Assembly (NCBI GenBank): GCA_027698105.1
Contig: JAQERH010000040.1
Span: 1 to 25,395 of the forward strand
Origin: Lachnospiraceae bacterium AM93-12TA
GTDB taxonomy: Bacteria; Bacillota; Clostridia; Lachnospirales; Lachnospiraceae
Reading direction: 5' to 3'
DNA length: 25,395 nt
The notes under the pieces are model-generated. The model worked only from the letters and a program-made list of their open reading frames with translations, had not been told where the DNA came from and did no database searches. Each line of letters opens with the position of its first letter. Within the stretch, counting starts at the first letter, position 1. Position numbers and translations under genes: made by a program. Of this stretch, positions 1 through 8,909 are shown piece after piece.

Positions 1-4
1 AAGT

Positions 5-616
5 CTATCTTACATCAGTTTGAAGGTTTACACAAACTTTGGGATACTCCCGTCTCCTGGGTTCCATCCCGATCTGGATGATCCCGCTTCCATCCTCCTT
101 CCAGACAGCCGCATACTGCATTTTCTTTCCTTCTGCTGTATTCGGCGTGATCTCCTGACAAAGCTTCAGGCCTCTATCCTTCAGCATGGGAAGGAAATAT
201 CTCATCTGCTCTCCTGAATCAAACGTATAGCCGTAATATTCTGGGTGAGTCCCTGCAACAATTTTACCGTCTGGTGTAACACAGTGAATCTCATCTACAT
301 CCAGCCGGGCGGCCAGCTCTCTGGCGGCTTCCGGAGTCGATACAGATTCCGGAGAAAGGCTGATACAGTAAACTGCAATATCTGCCGCCCGGATACATCG
401 TTCCGAAAACTCCTCTTTCTCCTTATCGAGTTCTTTCTTTTTGCTCTCAATCAGCTGGTTCATCTGACTGAACATCTCTACAGCCCGCTTCCCCTGTTCC
501 TGATGCTGGGTATAAAGCTGCAGCAAAAGATTGGCCGGAAGAATCAGCGCAAGCAGAAGAAGAATGGTAATCTTAGCCATGCTGGGCAGCGAATCTTTTA
601 TACTACTGGTTTTCAT
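5..616 (-). CDS. Membrane-anchored extracellular sensor domain protein, probably truncated
   Basis: The product is 203 aa. I chose ATG at 616 because GGAGGGAGAGAT lies directly upstream; an in-frame extension to 688 has no such site. One hydrophobic segment at residues about 13-29 (ITILLLLALILPANLLL) is followed by a charged, coiled-coil-like stretch (about 40-75) and then a soluble region with PAS/CACHE-like features (CVTPDGKIVAGTHPEYYGY, then GIIQIGMEP). This resembles the ligand-binding part of extracytoplasmic sensors. Such proteins normally continue into a second transmembrane helix and an output domain. Here the reading frame ends soon after the GMEP motif with a dissimilar tail (PKVCVNLQTDVR), and neither other frame extends usefully within the window. 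The start overlaps the end of the upstream EAL gene by 14 nt, so the two are probably co-transcribed and functionally linked. The family is unidentified; I am sure that it is an expressed-looking membrane protein, not of its ligand. Confidence 0.7.
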   Translation of the reverse strand: MKTSSIKDSLPSMAKITILLLLALILPANLLLQLYTQHQEQGKRAVEMFSQMNQLIESKKKELDKEKEEFSERCIRAADIAVYCISLSPESVSTPEAARELAARLDVDEIHCVTPDGKIVAGTHPEYYGYTFDSGEQMRYFLPMLKDRGLKLCQEITPNTAEGKKMQYAAVWKEDGSGIIQIGMEPRRREYPKVCVNLQTDVR

Positions 617-2774
617 ATCTCTCCCTCCACGCTTCAAACTCTTCCACTGGAAGTGGTCTTGAATACACATATCCCTGAATGAAATCACAGTGCATCTCTC
701 TCAGGGTTTCTACCTGCTCCATCTGTTCAATCCCCTCAGCCACTACGCTCATGTTCAGGCTGTGGGCCAGCTGGATCAGGGAAGCCACAATCTTTCTGGA
801 CTTAAAGTTTTCATTGATGAAAAAGGTTCGATCCAGCTTCAGAATATCCACTTCCAGCTCATTTAAAATTCCCAGAGACGAATATGCAAAGCCGAAGTCA
901 TCCAAAGCCACACGAAATCCACAGGCACGGAAGCTGTCCAGCACGGATTTAACAAAAAGCAGCTGGCTGTCATCGATAAAGACAGTCTCTGTCAGCTCAA
1001 TCTCTATCATATCATCAGGAATCTGATACCGCTCCTTAATCTCCTTATATTCCTTCCAGATATCGGCTCCTTTGCTTCTCAGATGGAATCTGGACAGGTT
1101 TACCGACAGAAGAGAAACTTCTTTGTCCTCTTCCATCCATTCGGCAATCAGGCGGCATACCTCCTCGAACATATACAGATCCAGCTGGCAGATATTTCCG
1201 TTCTTCTCAAAAAGAGGAATAAATTCGTCTGGATAGATCATTCCCTCCCTGGGGTGAATCCATCTTACCAGAGCTTCGGCCTGACATGGCTGTCCAGACT
1301 CCAGGCATACTTTTGGCTGCAGATAAATTTTCAGATCCCTGTTTCTTATGGATTCTTCAAACAGCTCATTTAAACGCTGTTCCCGCTCCTGCTTGGCCGC
1401 CACCGCGTTATCATAGAAGGTACATACATTCCTCTCCGCCTTCTGCTTGCTGGCAGAAATCGCCCGCGTCATGGCTGAAGAAATACTGTCTGCATCCAGC
1501 AGACGGCAGGCGCCTATGGTAAAGTCCAGAGACGTTCCGCAGAATTTTTCTCCAACCACTCCATTGATCCCTTGAATCAGTCCGTTAAGCCGCTGCACTG
1601 TTTCTGCCTCATCCGTCTCCCGAAGAAGGAGAAAGAAATGATCCATACTGCTGCGGCTGACCAGCTCTCCCGTCTTTTTCATCCCCTGTTTAAACTGATG
1701 GAAGATAAACTGAAGAGTTCTGTTGCCATCCTCCTCTCCCCAGCTTTCATTAATCATCCTGAAATCAATTACATTCAGATACACAATCGTATATTCGCCA
1801 AAGCTTTTGCTGTCAGCATTTTCATTGCTCTGCTTTAAAAACCCCTCCCTGTTCCAGCCGCCTGTCAGAGAGTCTGTGAGAAACAGGAGCTCTCTCCTTC
1901 TGCTCTCCCGCAGGAAATGGCGGACTAAAAACATACAGAGGATAATAACTGCAAAAGCTGCTATGGAATAGACATCCATATATTTTTCAATCTGAGCCAT
2001 CAGGAAATCAGATGGAATGACAGCCGTCTGCACCCAGTCCGTTCCTTCCACCTGGCAGAAAGCGATCAATACCTTCTGACCGGATGACAGCTGTTCCCTG
2101 CAGACTTCATGGGAGAGAGCCTGCGCATTCAGACAGGTCCAGAGTGCTGAAATATCCTGTTCAGTTATAGAAGCTCCGCTGCCATGTTCCATGATAATCC
2201 GCTTGCCTGTTTTGCCGTCCAGCAGAATACTGGCTCCCTGATTCTGATAATCAGCCTGGCTCACCAGTCTCTGAATTCCCTGATAGTCCTGCATTCCGAT
2301 TACAAGGGATTCCGCCTGCCCACTCTTAATAACAGGAGCAGAAAAAATCATTTTATAATCCTTAATATAGGAAATCTGCGGCTTCTCCCAGGCCTCCGGA
2401 TGGTCTGACAGCCATGCTTCAAGCTCCTGCGTACCTTCAGATTCCGGGAAAAAAACAGTTTCTCTGGAAACGACTGTAATGCCGTCCAGTTCCATGGCTT
2501 GTTTCTTTCTCTCCAGCAGTTCTTCTGTCAGCAGGAATTCCGGCATTCTGGTCAGAGTATCTGCAAAATCCTTGACAAATTCCTGGCCAGCCTTCATCCG
2601 GTAGGAAATGTGGCCGGCTAATTCTGAATTTTTTTCCGACACATACTGCTCCACAACATTTCCCAGCATTCTTTCAAAAGCTACTGTATTGTTCAGAAAA
2701 CCGATCAGCACCACAAAAACAGCTGCCACTGTAACTGCTATCAATACTTTCCCTTTTTTCTCTATGCTCTTCAT
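603..2774 (-). CDS. CACHE-like/degenerate GGDEF/EAL protein, probable c-di-GMP phosphodiesterase
   Basis: The protein has 723 aa. Residues about 9-28 form a transmembrane helix, about 30-265 an extracytoplasmic sensing region that looks like a double-CACHE fold, and about 268-286 a second helix. A GGDEF-like domain follows (about 295-455); its signature loop reads RSSMDHF at 374-380, so the catalytic GGDEF motif is lost. The EAL domain (about 470-715) keeps the residues expected for c-di-GMP hydrolysis: EALVRW (E500), N559, ELTE near 593-596, DDFG 625-628, K646, AEGIE (E680) and QGY 700-702. The likely reaction is hydrolysis of c-di-GMP to pGpG under control of an external signal, with the GGDEF remnant as a possible GTP-sensing or structural module. 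Its stop overlaps the start of the next sensor gene. The start is preceded by a purine-rich GGGATGGGAGAGAG. The domain calls are firm; the ligand is unknown. Confidence 0.88.
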   Translation of the reverse strand: MKSIEKKGKVLIAVTVAAVFVVLIGFLNNTVAFERMLGNVVEQYVSEKNSELAGHISYRMKAGQEFVKDFADTLTRMPEFLLTEELLERKKQAMELDGITVVSRETVFFPESEGTQELEAWLSDHPEAWEKPQISYIKDYKMIFSAPVIKSGQAESLVIGMQDYQGIQRLVSQADYQNQGASILLDGKTGKRIIMEHGSGASITEQDISALWTCLNAQALSHEVCREQLSSGQKVLIAFCQVEGTDWVQTAVIPSDFLMAQIEKYMDVYSIAAFAVIILCMFLVRHFLRESRRRELLFLTDSLTGGWNREGFLKQSNENADSKSFGEYTIVYLNVIDFRMINESWGEEDGNRTLQFIFHQFKQGMKKTGELVSRSSMDHFFLLLRETDEAETVQRLNGLIQGINGVVGEKFCGTSLDFTIGACRLLDADSISSAMTRAISASKQKAERNVCTFYDNAVAAKQEREQRLNELFEESIRNRDLKIYLQPKVCLESGQPCQAEALVRWIHPREGMIYPDEFIPLFEKNGNICQLDLYMFEEVCRLIAEWMEEDKEVSLLSVNLSRFHLRSKGADIWKEYKEIKERYQIPDDMIEIELTETVFIDDSQLLFVKSVLDSFRACGFRVALDDFGFAYSSLGILNELEVDILKLDRTFFINENFKSRKIVASLIQLAHSLNMSVVAEGIEQMEQVETLREMHCDFIQGYVYSRPLPVEEFEAWRERYENQ

Positions 2775-2845
2775 CTCTCTCCCATCCCCTGTATTCTGAT
2801 TATTGTTAAACTGTCTTTCTTAGAAAAACTCTATCTAAAAACAAA

Positions 2846-2882
2846 AACCGCTTTCTCAGTATAGTATACCAAAAAAGCGGTT
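2846..2882 (-). terminator. Rho-independent terminator after feoB
   Basis: Perfect 9-bp stem AACCGCTTT/AAAGCGGTT (2846-2854 with 2874-2882). Read on the minus strand it is followed by a T-rich run (TTTTTGTTTTTA). It lies just past the feoB stop and separates feoB from the EAL gene, which therefore needs its own promoter; I could not assign one with confidence in 2775-2845. Confidence 0.8.
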
Positions 2883-2895
2883 ATAAGTTAAGGGT

Positions 2896-5235
2896 TTATA
2901 ACAATTGACAGAGCTGATATACGCCGAAAGATGCAATCCAGGCAATCAGGCATTGGCCGAAAACCATGGCAAGCGCCCACTTTGCACCCAGCTCCCTCTT
3001 GACAGAGGCAATAGCCGCTACACACGGTGTATACAGCAGACAGAATACTAACAAAGCGGCAGCACCTGGCAGGGTGAGGGCACTCTGAAGAGAGGCGGTA
3101 TTTCCAAACAGCACTGTCAGGGAAGAAACTACACTCTCCTTGGCCATGAAGCCGGAAATTAAGGCAGTGACAATCCTCCAGTCCCCAAAGCCTGCCGGGA
3201 CAAACAGAGGAGCCAGGGCGCCTGCCGCCAGGGCAAGTACACTGTCCTGGGAATCGGACACCATGTTGAAGCTTAAATCAAAGTTCTGCAGGAACCAGAT
3301 GACAATGGTGGCCAGGAAAATGACTGTAAACGCTTTCTGAAGGAAATCCTTTGCCTTGTCCCACAAAAGATGGCCTACATTTTTTGCTCCCGGCATTCTG
3401 TAGTTAGGAAGCTCCATCACAAATGGAACTGCCTCCCCCTTAAAAGCTGTCCTCTTCATAATCAGGGCCATAAGAATTCCCATAATGATTCCGAACAGAT
3501 ACAGGCCAATCATCACCAAAGCGCCGTGCTTCGGGAAAAAGGCTGCTGTGAAAAAAGCGTAAATCGGCAGCTTCGCCGTACAGCTCATAAACGGTGTCAG
3601 CAAAATGGTCATCTTTCTGTCTCTCTCTGAAGGAAGAGTACGGCTGGCCATGACTCCCGGTACAGTACAGCCAAAGCCCACCAGCATCGGCACAATACTT
3701 CTTCCGGACAGTCCCAGCTTTCGCAGAAGCTTATCCATGATAAAAGCTACCCTGGCCATATATCCGCTGTCCTCTAACAGGGACAGGAAGAAGAACAGTG
3801 TTACAATAATCGGCAGGAAGCTTAACACACCTCCTACTCCACTAAAAATACCGTCAATGACCAGAGAACGTACCACACTGTTTACATGAGCCGCCGCCAT
3901 GGCGCTGTCAGCCATTTCTGTGAGGGCTGTGATTCCAGACTCTAAAAGTCCCTGGAAAAAGGCTCCAATCACATTAAAGGTCAGCCAGAATACAAGTCCC
4001 ATAATACCGACGAAAGCAGGAATTCCCGTATATTTTCCAGTGAGAAACCGGTCAATTTTCCGGCTTCTCGCCCTCTCCCTGCTTTCCCGCGGTTTAATCA
4101 CCGTGCTGCTGCATACCTCCTCAATGTAGTCAAACCGCATCTGGGCCACCGCAGCCGCCCGGTCCATGCCGGTTTCTTCCTCTGTCTGGCCTGCTATTTC
4201 TCCCAGCACCCGTTCTTCATTCTCTGTCAGCTTCAGCTGCTTAATGAGTTCCTGATCTCCCTCCATAACCTTGCTGGCTGCAAAGCGCAGAGGAATCTGA
4301 GCGTTCGCTGCATGATCCTCAATCAGGTGCATTACAGCGTGAATTCCTCTGTGAATTCCCTCCTCTCTCCGGCAAAAATCGATCTCCAGAGGCCTCTCCT
4401 GATACTTGGCCACATGAACTGCATGGCGGATCAGCTCGTCGATTCCTTCTCCCTTAGCAGCCGAAATCGGAATAACGGGAACTCCCAGGGCTTCCTCCAT
4501 CTCATTGACCAGGACAGAGCCCCCGTTCTCCCACAGCTCGTCCATCATATTGAGGGCCACCACCATGGGGACTCCCAATTCCAGAAGCTGCATGGTCAGA
4601 TAGAGATTTCTCTCAATATTAGTCGCATCCACAATATTGATAATTCCCTTTGGCTTCTCCCTGATAACAAATTCCCTTGTTACAATTTCCTCACTGCTGT
4701 AGGGAGACATGGAGTAAATACCCGGCAGATCTGTAATCAGCGTATTGTCATAGCCCCTGATCACGCCATCCTTTCGATCTACCGTCACACCCGGAAAATT
4801 GCCTACATGCTGCTTGGAACCGGTCAGCTGGTTAAACAGCGTCGTCTTTCCGCAGTTCTGATTTCCTACCAGAGCGAAGGTAAGAATCTCTCCCTCCGGC
4901 AGGGGATTTTCATCCTTTCTGCTGTGGAACCGGCCTCCCTCTCCGTAGCCTGGATGGTGCTTTTCCGTTCTCTGCTTCCCGCGGGCCAGCTGCTTTGCCT
5001 CCTTCGGCGGATGCATTTCACTGATCTCAATATTTTCTGCATCTGCTAATCGGATGGTCAGCTCATAGCCATGGAGCCGAATCTCAACCGGATCTCCCAT
5101 GGGAGCATATTGTACTACCGTTACCTCTGTTCCCTGGATCAGCCCCATATCCAGGAAATGCTGGCGCAGGGCGCCGCTTCCTCCTACCGAGCGGATGGTA
5201 GCTGTATTTCTAATCTGAAGTTCACTCAGTTTCAT
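2896..5235 (-). CDS. feoB: FeoA-FeoB fusion, ferrous iron transporter
   Basis: A protein of 779 aa from the ATG at 5233-5235. An upstream in-frame GTG at 5244 falls inside the Shine-Dalgarno sequence AAGGTG, so the ATG is preferred. Residues 1-75 are a FeoA-like SH3 domain fused in frame to FeoB. The GTPase domain shows G1 GNQNCGKT (124-131), G2 NFPGVTVD (about 146-153), G3 DLPG (169-172) and G4 NMMD (229-232). The C-terminal half has the FeoB core with many membrane segments, including the gate regions around GFGCTVPGVMASR and TPFMSCTAKLPIYA. The protein takes up Fe2+ across the cytoplasmic membrane. The basic, His-containing linker (about 78-110) between FeoA and the G domain is a feature of the fusion. 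A promoter, an iron-type operator candidate and a leader hairpin precede it, and a terminator follows, so it appears monocistronic. Confidence 0.95.
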   Translation of the reverse strand: MKLSELQIRNTATIRSVGGSGALRQHFLDMGLIQGTEVTVVQYAPMGDPVEIRLHGYELTIRLADAENIEISEMHPPKEAKQLARGKQRTEKHHPGYGEGGRFHSRKDENPLPEGEILTFALVGNQNCGKTTLFNQLTGSKQHVGNFPGVTVDRKDGVIRGYDNTLITDLPGIYSMSPYSSEEIVTREFVIREKPKGIINIVDATNIERNLYLTMQLLELGVPMVVALNMMDELWENGGSVLVNEMEEALGVPVIPISAAKGEGIDELIRHAVHVAKYQERPLEIDFCRREEGIHRGIHAVMHLIEDHAANAQIPLRFAASKVMEGDQELIKQLKLTENEERVLGEIAGQTEEETGMDRAAAVAQMRFDYIEEVCSSTVIKPRESRERARSRKIDRFLTGKYTGIPAFVGIMGLVFWLTFNVIGAFFQGLLESGITALTEMADSAMAAAHVNSVVRSLVIDGIFSGVGGVLSFLPIIVTLFFFLSLLEDSGYMARVAFIMDKLLRKLGLSGRSIVPMLVGFGCTVPGVMASRTLPSERDRKMTILLTPFMSCTAKLPIYAFFTAAFFPKHGALVMIGLYLFGIIMGILMALIMKRTAFKGEAVPFVMELPNYRMPGAKNVGHLLWDKAKDFLQKAFTVIFLATIVIWFLQNFDLSFNMVSDSQDSVLALAAGALAPLFVPAGFGDWRIVTALISGFMAKESVVSSLTVLFGNTASLQSALTLPGAAALLVFCLLYTPCVAAIASVKRELGAKWALAMVFGQCLIAWIASFGVYQLCQLL

Positions 5236-5267
5236 CTGTATCACCTTTTCTTCTGTCTCTATCGCTT

Positions 5268-5303
5268 TTTACAGGAAAATGAATGTTTCTCCTTTCCTGT
5301 AAA
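5268..5303 (-). promoter_or_regulatory. Inverted repeat in the feoB leader
   Basis: TTTACAGGAAA (5268-5278) is perfectly repeated in inverse orientation at 5293-5303, an 11-bp stem with a 14-nt loop, lying wholly within the predicted feoB 5' UTR. It has no T-run and so is not a normal terminator. It could be an RNA hairpin or a second regulator site. The role is inferred. Confidence 0.45.
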
Positions 5304-5322
5304 TCTAGTTAGTCTCAACTTA
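5304..5322 (-). promoter_or_regulatory. Candidate DtxR/IdeR-type iron-dependent operator of feoB
   Basis: On the minus strand the site reads TAAGTTGAGACTAACTAGA. By eye it matches 12 of 19 positions of the classical DtxR/IdeR box (TTAGGTTAGSCTAACCTAA) and carries an AGTT-N6-AACT dyad. It covers about +4 to +22 relative to the predicted start of transcription, where a repressor would block RNA polymerase. Function next to an iron transporter is plausible but unproven. Confidence 0.4.
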
Positions 5323-5331
5323 CCACTCGAT

Positions 5332-5360
5332 ATCATAATACAGATTTTTTATTTTTTCAA
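5332..5360 (-). promoter_or_regulatory. Sigma-A promoter of feoB
   Basis: Minus-strand -35 TTGAAA (5355-5360) and -10 TATGAT (5332-5337) are separated by exactly 17 nt of AT-rich spacer. Transcription should start near 5325, giving a leader of about 90 nt. Confidence 0.75.
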
Positions 5361-5371
5361 GTAAGAATCGA

Positions 5372-5399
5372 AAAAAAGAAGAACGGAAATCTCCGTTCT
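5372..5399 (-). terminator. Rho-independent terminator after kdpE
   Basis: An 8-bp stem AGAACGGA/TCCGTTCT (5380-5387 with 5392-5399) has a 4-nt loop and, read on the minus strand, runs into TCTTTTTTTC. It closes the ktrA-kdpD-kdpE transcript and insulates the feoB promoter. Confidence 0.85.
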
Positions 5400-5518
5400 C
5401 CCTGATTCATACTCTACCGCTCTTTGCTTTTCTTCATCTCTTCCAGAATTTCCCCCAGAAGCTGCTCTGTTCCGCTATGGAACCTGTCTTCGATTATATC
5501 ATCCTTTACTGGCTGTGT

Positions 5519-6220
5519 CTATTCCACCTTCACCATTCTGTATCCAACCCCCACATGAGTCTGGATGTACTGGGGAGAATCTTTGAAGCTGTTGATTTTC
5601 TTTCTCAAAGTGGCCATAAATACCCGGAGAGAGGTGATATCATCCGCCGAACTATTGCCCCAGATATTCTGCATAATAAAGGTATGAGTCAGCACCCTCC
5701 CTGCATTTTTGGCTAACAGGCACAAAAGCTTATATTCTATCGGTGTCAGGTGCAGCTCCTCACCGTCCAAATAAGCACAGCCTGCTGCGTAATCAATGCG
5801 CAGCGCTCCGTTTACGAATGAAGAATTTTCTCCTACTGCCTGATTCATTAAAACAGGCAGCCGCCTGGTGATGGCTCTCAGACGTGCCAGCAGTTCATCC
5901 ACAGAAAAAGGTTTTGTCAGGTAGTCGTCTGCCCCGGCATCCAGAGCTTCTATCTTGTCCTTGTCCTCCGTTCTGGCGCTGATGACAATAATAGGCATAT
6001 TAGACCAGGAACGAATCTTTCTTATCACATCCACACCACTGGTGTCAGGCAGCCCTAAATCAAGCAGCACAATCTCCGGATTGTGGGAGGACGCCTCCAG
6101 AACTGCCGTCGCTCCATTCATGGCTGTTAAATACCGGTATCCATGTGTTTTCAGAATCGTAGTAATTAAATGATTGACTGATTTATCATCCTCTACAACT
6201 AAAATAAGTGGTTTATTCAT
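5519..6220 (-). CDS. kdpE: KdpE-like OmpR-family response regulator
   Basis: A 233-aa two-component response regulator. The receiver domain (1-118) shows the acidic pair E10/D11-D12, phosphoacceptor D54 in LLDLGLPD, and K103 in LTKPF. The C-terminal winged helix of the OmpR/PhoB type (about 135-231) ends GVGYRMVKVE. It is the expected partner of KdpD and activator of kdpFABC when K+ is limiting or turgor falls. The ATG at 6220 is preferred over longer in-frame starts because GGAGGTG lies 7 nt upstream and because the start overlaps the kdpD stop in ATGAATAA, indicating translational coupling. The TAG stop is followed in frame by 34 further codons with protein-like content (see findings). The family assignment is firm; the DNA target is inferred from repeated motifs upstream of the kdp genes. 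Confidence 0.93.
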   Translation of the reverse strand: MNKPLILVVEDDKSVNHLITTILKTHGYRYLTAMNGATAVLEASSHNPEIVLLDLGLPDTSGVDVIRKIRSWSNMPIIVISARTEDKDKIEALDAGADDYLTKPFSVDELLARLRAITRRLPVLMNQAVGENSSFVNGALRIDYAAGCAYLDGEELHLTPIEYKLLCLLAKNAGRVLTHTFIMQNIWGNSSADDITSLRVFMATLRKKINSFKDSPQYIQTHVGVGYRMVKVE

Positions 6221-8858
6221 GCCACCGCACCTCCTCTGACGGCAATGTAAATGTAAAAACAGCTCCATGGGGAATGTGATCTGAAACAAAAATTTCCCCT
6301 CCGTGGGCCCTGACAATTGACTGGCACAAAGACAGGCCGATTCCGCAGCTGCGCCGGCTGTCTGCCACCTTGTTTTCCCCGCTGTAAAACATATCAAACA
6401 CCTTCTTCTTCGCCTCGTCAGAAAGCCCGTCTCCATCATCAGCAACAGAAATCACTGCCTGATTTCCCTGCTTTTTCACGCTGATTTGAATATGTGAGCC
6501 CTGAGGCGTGTATTCCACCGCATTGTTGACAATGTTGATAATCACCTGGACAATCAGCCTGGAATCCATTTTAGCCAGCATAAACTCGTCCTCGTATTCC
6601 ACTGTAATCTGATGTTCTCTGCTCTTTTTATTTACATGCTGGAGGGCCTCCGCCACCACGTCCTCAATTAAGTCCTCTGTCATATTCAGGTTCAGCTGTC
6701 CGCCCACCAGCCGCGTGATAGACAGCAGATTTTCCACTGTATTAATCAGCCAGAGAGAATCCTCGTAGATGTCTGTATACAGCTGTCGTTTCATCTCCTC
6801 ATCCATATCTCCTCCCATAGACAGGAGGTTTCCGGCATTACCGGAGATAGAGGTAAGAGGAGTTCTCAAATCGTGGGAGATAGCCCGCAGAAGATTGGCC
6901 CGCAGCTGCTCATTCTGGGCCATCACTGCCGCTGCTTCTTTTTCCCGTATATGCTTTTCATTCTCGAGAGCTAAAGCGCACTCTCCCAGCACAGACAGCA
7001 GAATACTGCTCTCAAAAGCCTCCAGTGCAGATTCCCCCAGCACGATTCCCAGCACTCCATAGACATTTTCATTGACACGGATGGCCAGATACATGCACCG
7101 GGCATCTGAAAAGGTATCCGTCGAAGCCCCTGAATGTTTATTATTTTTAAAGGTCCATAAAGCCGCTTTCTGCTCCTTCTCAGAAAAACAGTTTCCAGCT
7201 TCTCCGTCGTCTCTGCCTGAAATAAAAAAGAGCCTTGGCTCTCCCAGACTGCCGTTTTCCTCCGGATAAATCACAATATTACGGTTCAGTAGCTTCATCA
7301 GCTGGCTGGCTGTCACCTGAATAATATCATTCTTCTCTCTGGCCTGCTGCAAAAGTCGGTTTGTATCAAACAAAATTCTCGTTCGGAAGGCCACTCCTGC
7401 TGATTGTCTGGCATGGCTTTTCAGCCTCATAACCAGAGAACCTGTAATAAAGGCTGCCAGAAACATCACTCCGAAGGTCAACGGGTATCCGGCATCATAA
7501 GCCTGCAGGGAAAAACGCGGTTCGGTAAACATAAAATTAAAAACCAGTACACTGACAACTGCAGAAATCAGGCTGTAAATCTGATTTTCAGTCACAAGTG
7601 CTGTCAAAAGCACACTTAGTACATAGATTGTAATAATGTTTGCCTCATCAATACCCAGGTTATAAAAGAAAAATCCAATCAGGCTGGCGGCAATTAAAAG
7701 ACCTGCGCTCTTTAAAATATCTCTCACTGAAAAGACCAGCATGCCTGCGCCATCCTTCCCCTCTCTGTATCTGACCTTCTCAGAAACAGCATCCGGAATA
7801 ATGTATACATCCAGATTCGGGGCATTTAAAATCAGTTTTTCTGTCATGGAAGGCCTTCCAGGAAAATGGTGTCTGGCAGCTGCGCTTCTTCCCATGACTA
7901 TCTTGGTCACTCCCGACAGGCGGGCGAATTCAGCAATCTGAAAAGGAATATCATTGCTGTAAATTACCTCTATTTTAGCTCCCAGCTGCTCTGCCAGGCG
8001 GATGTTTTCTTGAAGGCGCTTTGTGCTCTCTCTGTCCCAGCGGGAATATTCCGGTGTTTTCACAAACAGAGCTGTAAAATTTCCATGAAATGCCTGGGCC
8101 AGTCTGGCAGCTGTACGGACAATCCTGGAGTTAGAAGGAGCTGCAGAAAGACACACTAAAATGTGCTCCTCTACAAAGGGATCCTCTCTTCTCTCTATCC
8201 CCCGCCTGTCTCCCAGACGATTAATCCGATCCGCGCAACGGCGCATGGCAATCTCCCGCAAAGCCGTAAGATTTTCCATAGAAAAATAGGCTGCTGCCGG
8301 AGGATTTTCCTCCCGTTTCTCATCGATCATGCCGCGATGCAGCCGATCCATCAGCTCCTGAGGTTCTATATCAATTAATTCTACCTGATCTGCCTGATCA
8401 AATACATCGTCCGGAATCCGTTCCTGAACAGAACATCCCATAACCTTTGCCGCAACATCACTGAGGCTTTCGATATTATGGGCGTTTACTGTAGTGTAAA
8501 CGTCGATTCCTGCCTTCAAAAGCTCCTCCACATCCTGATACCGCCTGGCATGGCGGCGTCCTCTGGGATTAATACAGGCCAGCTCATCTACCAGAATCAG
8601 CTGAGGTCTGCGTAAAATTGCCGCATCCAGATCAAATTCCCCAGCAGCACTGTCCCCCTCTTCCTGCTTTCCCTCCAGATGCTCCAGCTTTTCTGCCAGT
8701 ACGGAGGTTTCCGGCATGGTATGGGGAGCAATCGATCCAATCACTGTGTCCGTTCCCTTTTCCCTGGCCGCCAGAGCGGCCTGGAGCATGGCGTAGGTCT
8801 TTCCCACACCTGCAGCATACCCGAAAAAAATCTTCAGATGTCCTCGTTTCTTTTCCAT
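6213..8858 (-). CDS. kdpD: Full-length KdpD sensor histidine kinase
   Basis: The 881 aa follow the standard KdpD layout. The cytoplasmic KdpD domain has Walker A GYAAGVGKT (13-21) and Walker B LILVDELA (87-94). A universal-stress-protein domain (about 232-356) is followed by four membrane segments between about 383 and 478, then a GAF-like region (about 495-630). The DHp domain carries phospho-accepting H662 in AISHDLRTPLTS, and the ATPase domain has its N box near INIVNNAVEYTP, then DDGDG (808-812) and CGIGLSL. It senses K+ status and phosphorylates KdpE. The USP domain keeps an SNS...FTALF pattern reminiscent of the c-di-AMP-binding motif described for S. aureus KdpD; this is suggestive only. 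A variation is DELACINPRGRRH in place of the usual DELAHTNxPGSRH. It follows the ktrA-like gene by 51 nt and overlaps kdpE by 8 nt. Confidence 0.96.
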   Translation of the reverse strand: MEKKRGHLKIFFGYAAGVGKTYAMLQAALAAREKGTDTVIGSIAPHTMPETSVLAEKLEHLEGKQEEGDSAAGEFDLDAAILRRPQLILVDELACINPRGRRHARRYQDVEELLKAGIDVYTTVNAHNIESLSDVAAKVMGCSVQERIPDDVFDQADQVELIDIEPQELMDRLHRGMIDEKREENPPAAAYFSMENLTALREIAMRRCADRINRLGDRRGIERREDPFVEEHILVCLSAAPSNSRIVRTAARLAQAFHGNFTALFVKTPEYSRWDRESTKRLQENIRLAEQLGAKIEVIYSNDIPFQIAEFARLSGVTKIVMGRSAAARHHFPGRPSMTEKLILNAPNLDVYIIPDAVSEKVRYREGKDGAGMLVFSVRDILKSAGLLIAASLIGFFFYNLGIDEANIITIYVLSVLLTALVTENQIYSLISAVVSVLVFNFMFTEPRFSLQAYDAGYPLTFGVMFLAAFITGSLVMRLKSHARQSAGVAFRTRILFDTNRLLQQAREKNDIIQVTASQLMKLLNRNIVIYPEENGSLGEPRLFFISGRDDGEAGNCFSEKEQKAALWTFKNNKHSGASTDTFSDARCMYLAIRVNENVYGVLGIVLGESALEAFESSILLSVLGECALALENEKHIREKEAAAVMAQNEQLRANLLRAISHDLRTPLTSISGNAGNLLSMGGDMDEEMKRQLYTDIYEDSLWLINTVENLLSITRLVGGQLNLNMTEDLIEDVVAEALQHVNKKSREHQITVEYEDEFMLAKMDSRLIVQVIINIVNNAVEYTPQGSHIQISVKKQGNQAVISVADDGDGLSDEAKKKVFDMFYSGENKVADSRRSCGIGLSLCQSIVRAHGGEIFVSDHIPHGAVFTFTLPSEEVRWHE

Positions 8859-8909
8859 TACCGTCAGCTCCCTGCTTTCCTCTGATTGACTGCCTTATCC
8901 ACAATTTTT

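Noticed and set aside
4312..5049. 245-codon open frame on the plus strand within feoB
   Set aside because: It is antisense to a well-conserved FeoB G domain, has no ribosome site or recognisable domain, and follows from the codon bias of the gene on the other strand.
5904..6445. Longer start for kdpE at 6445
   Set aside because: The extension is kdpD sequence in another frame; the ATG at 6220 has a strong ribosome site and the typical stop-start overlap.
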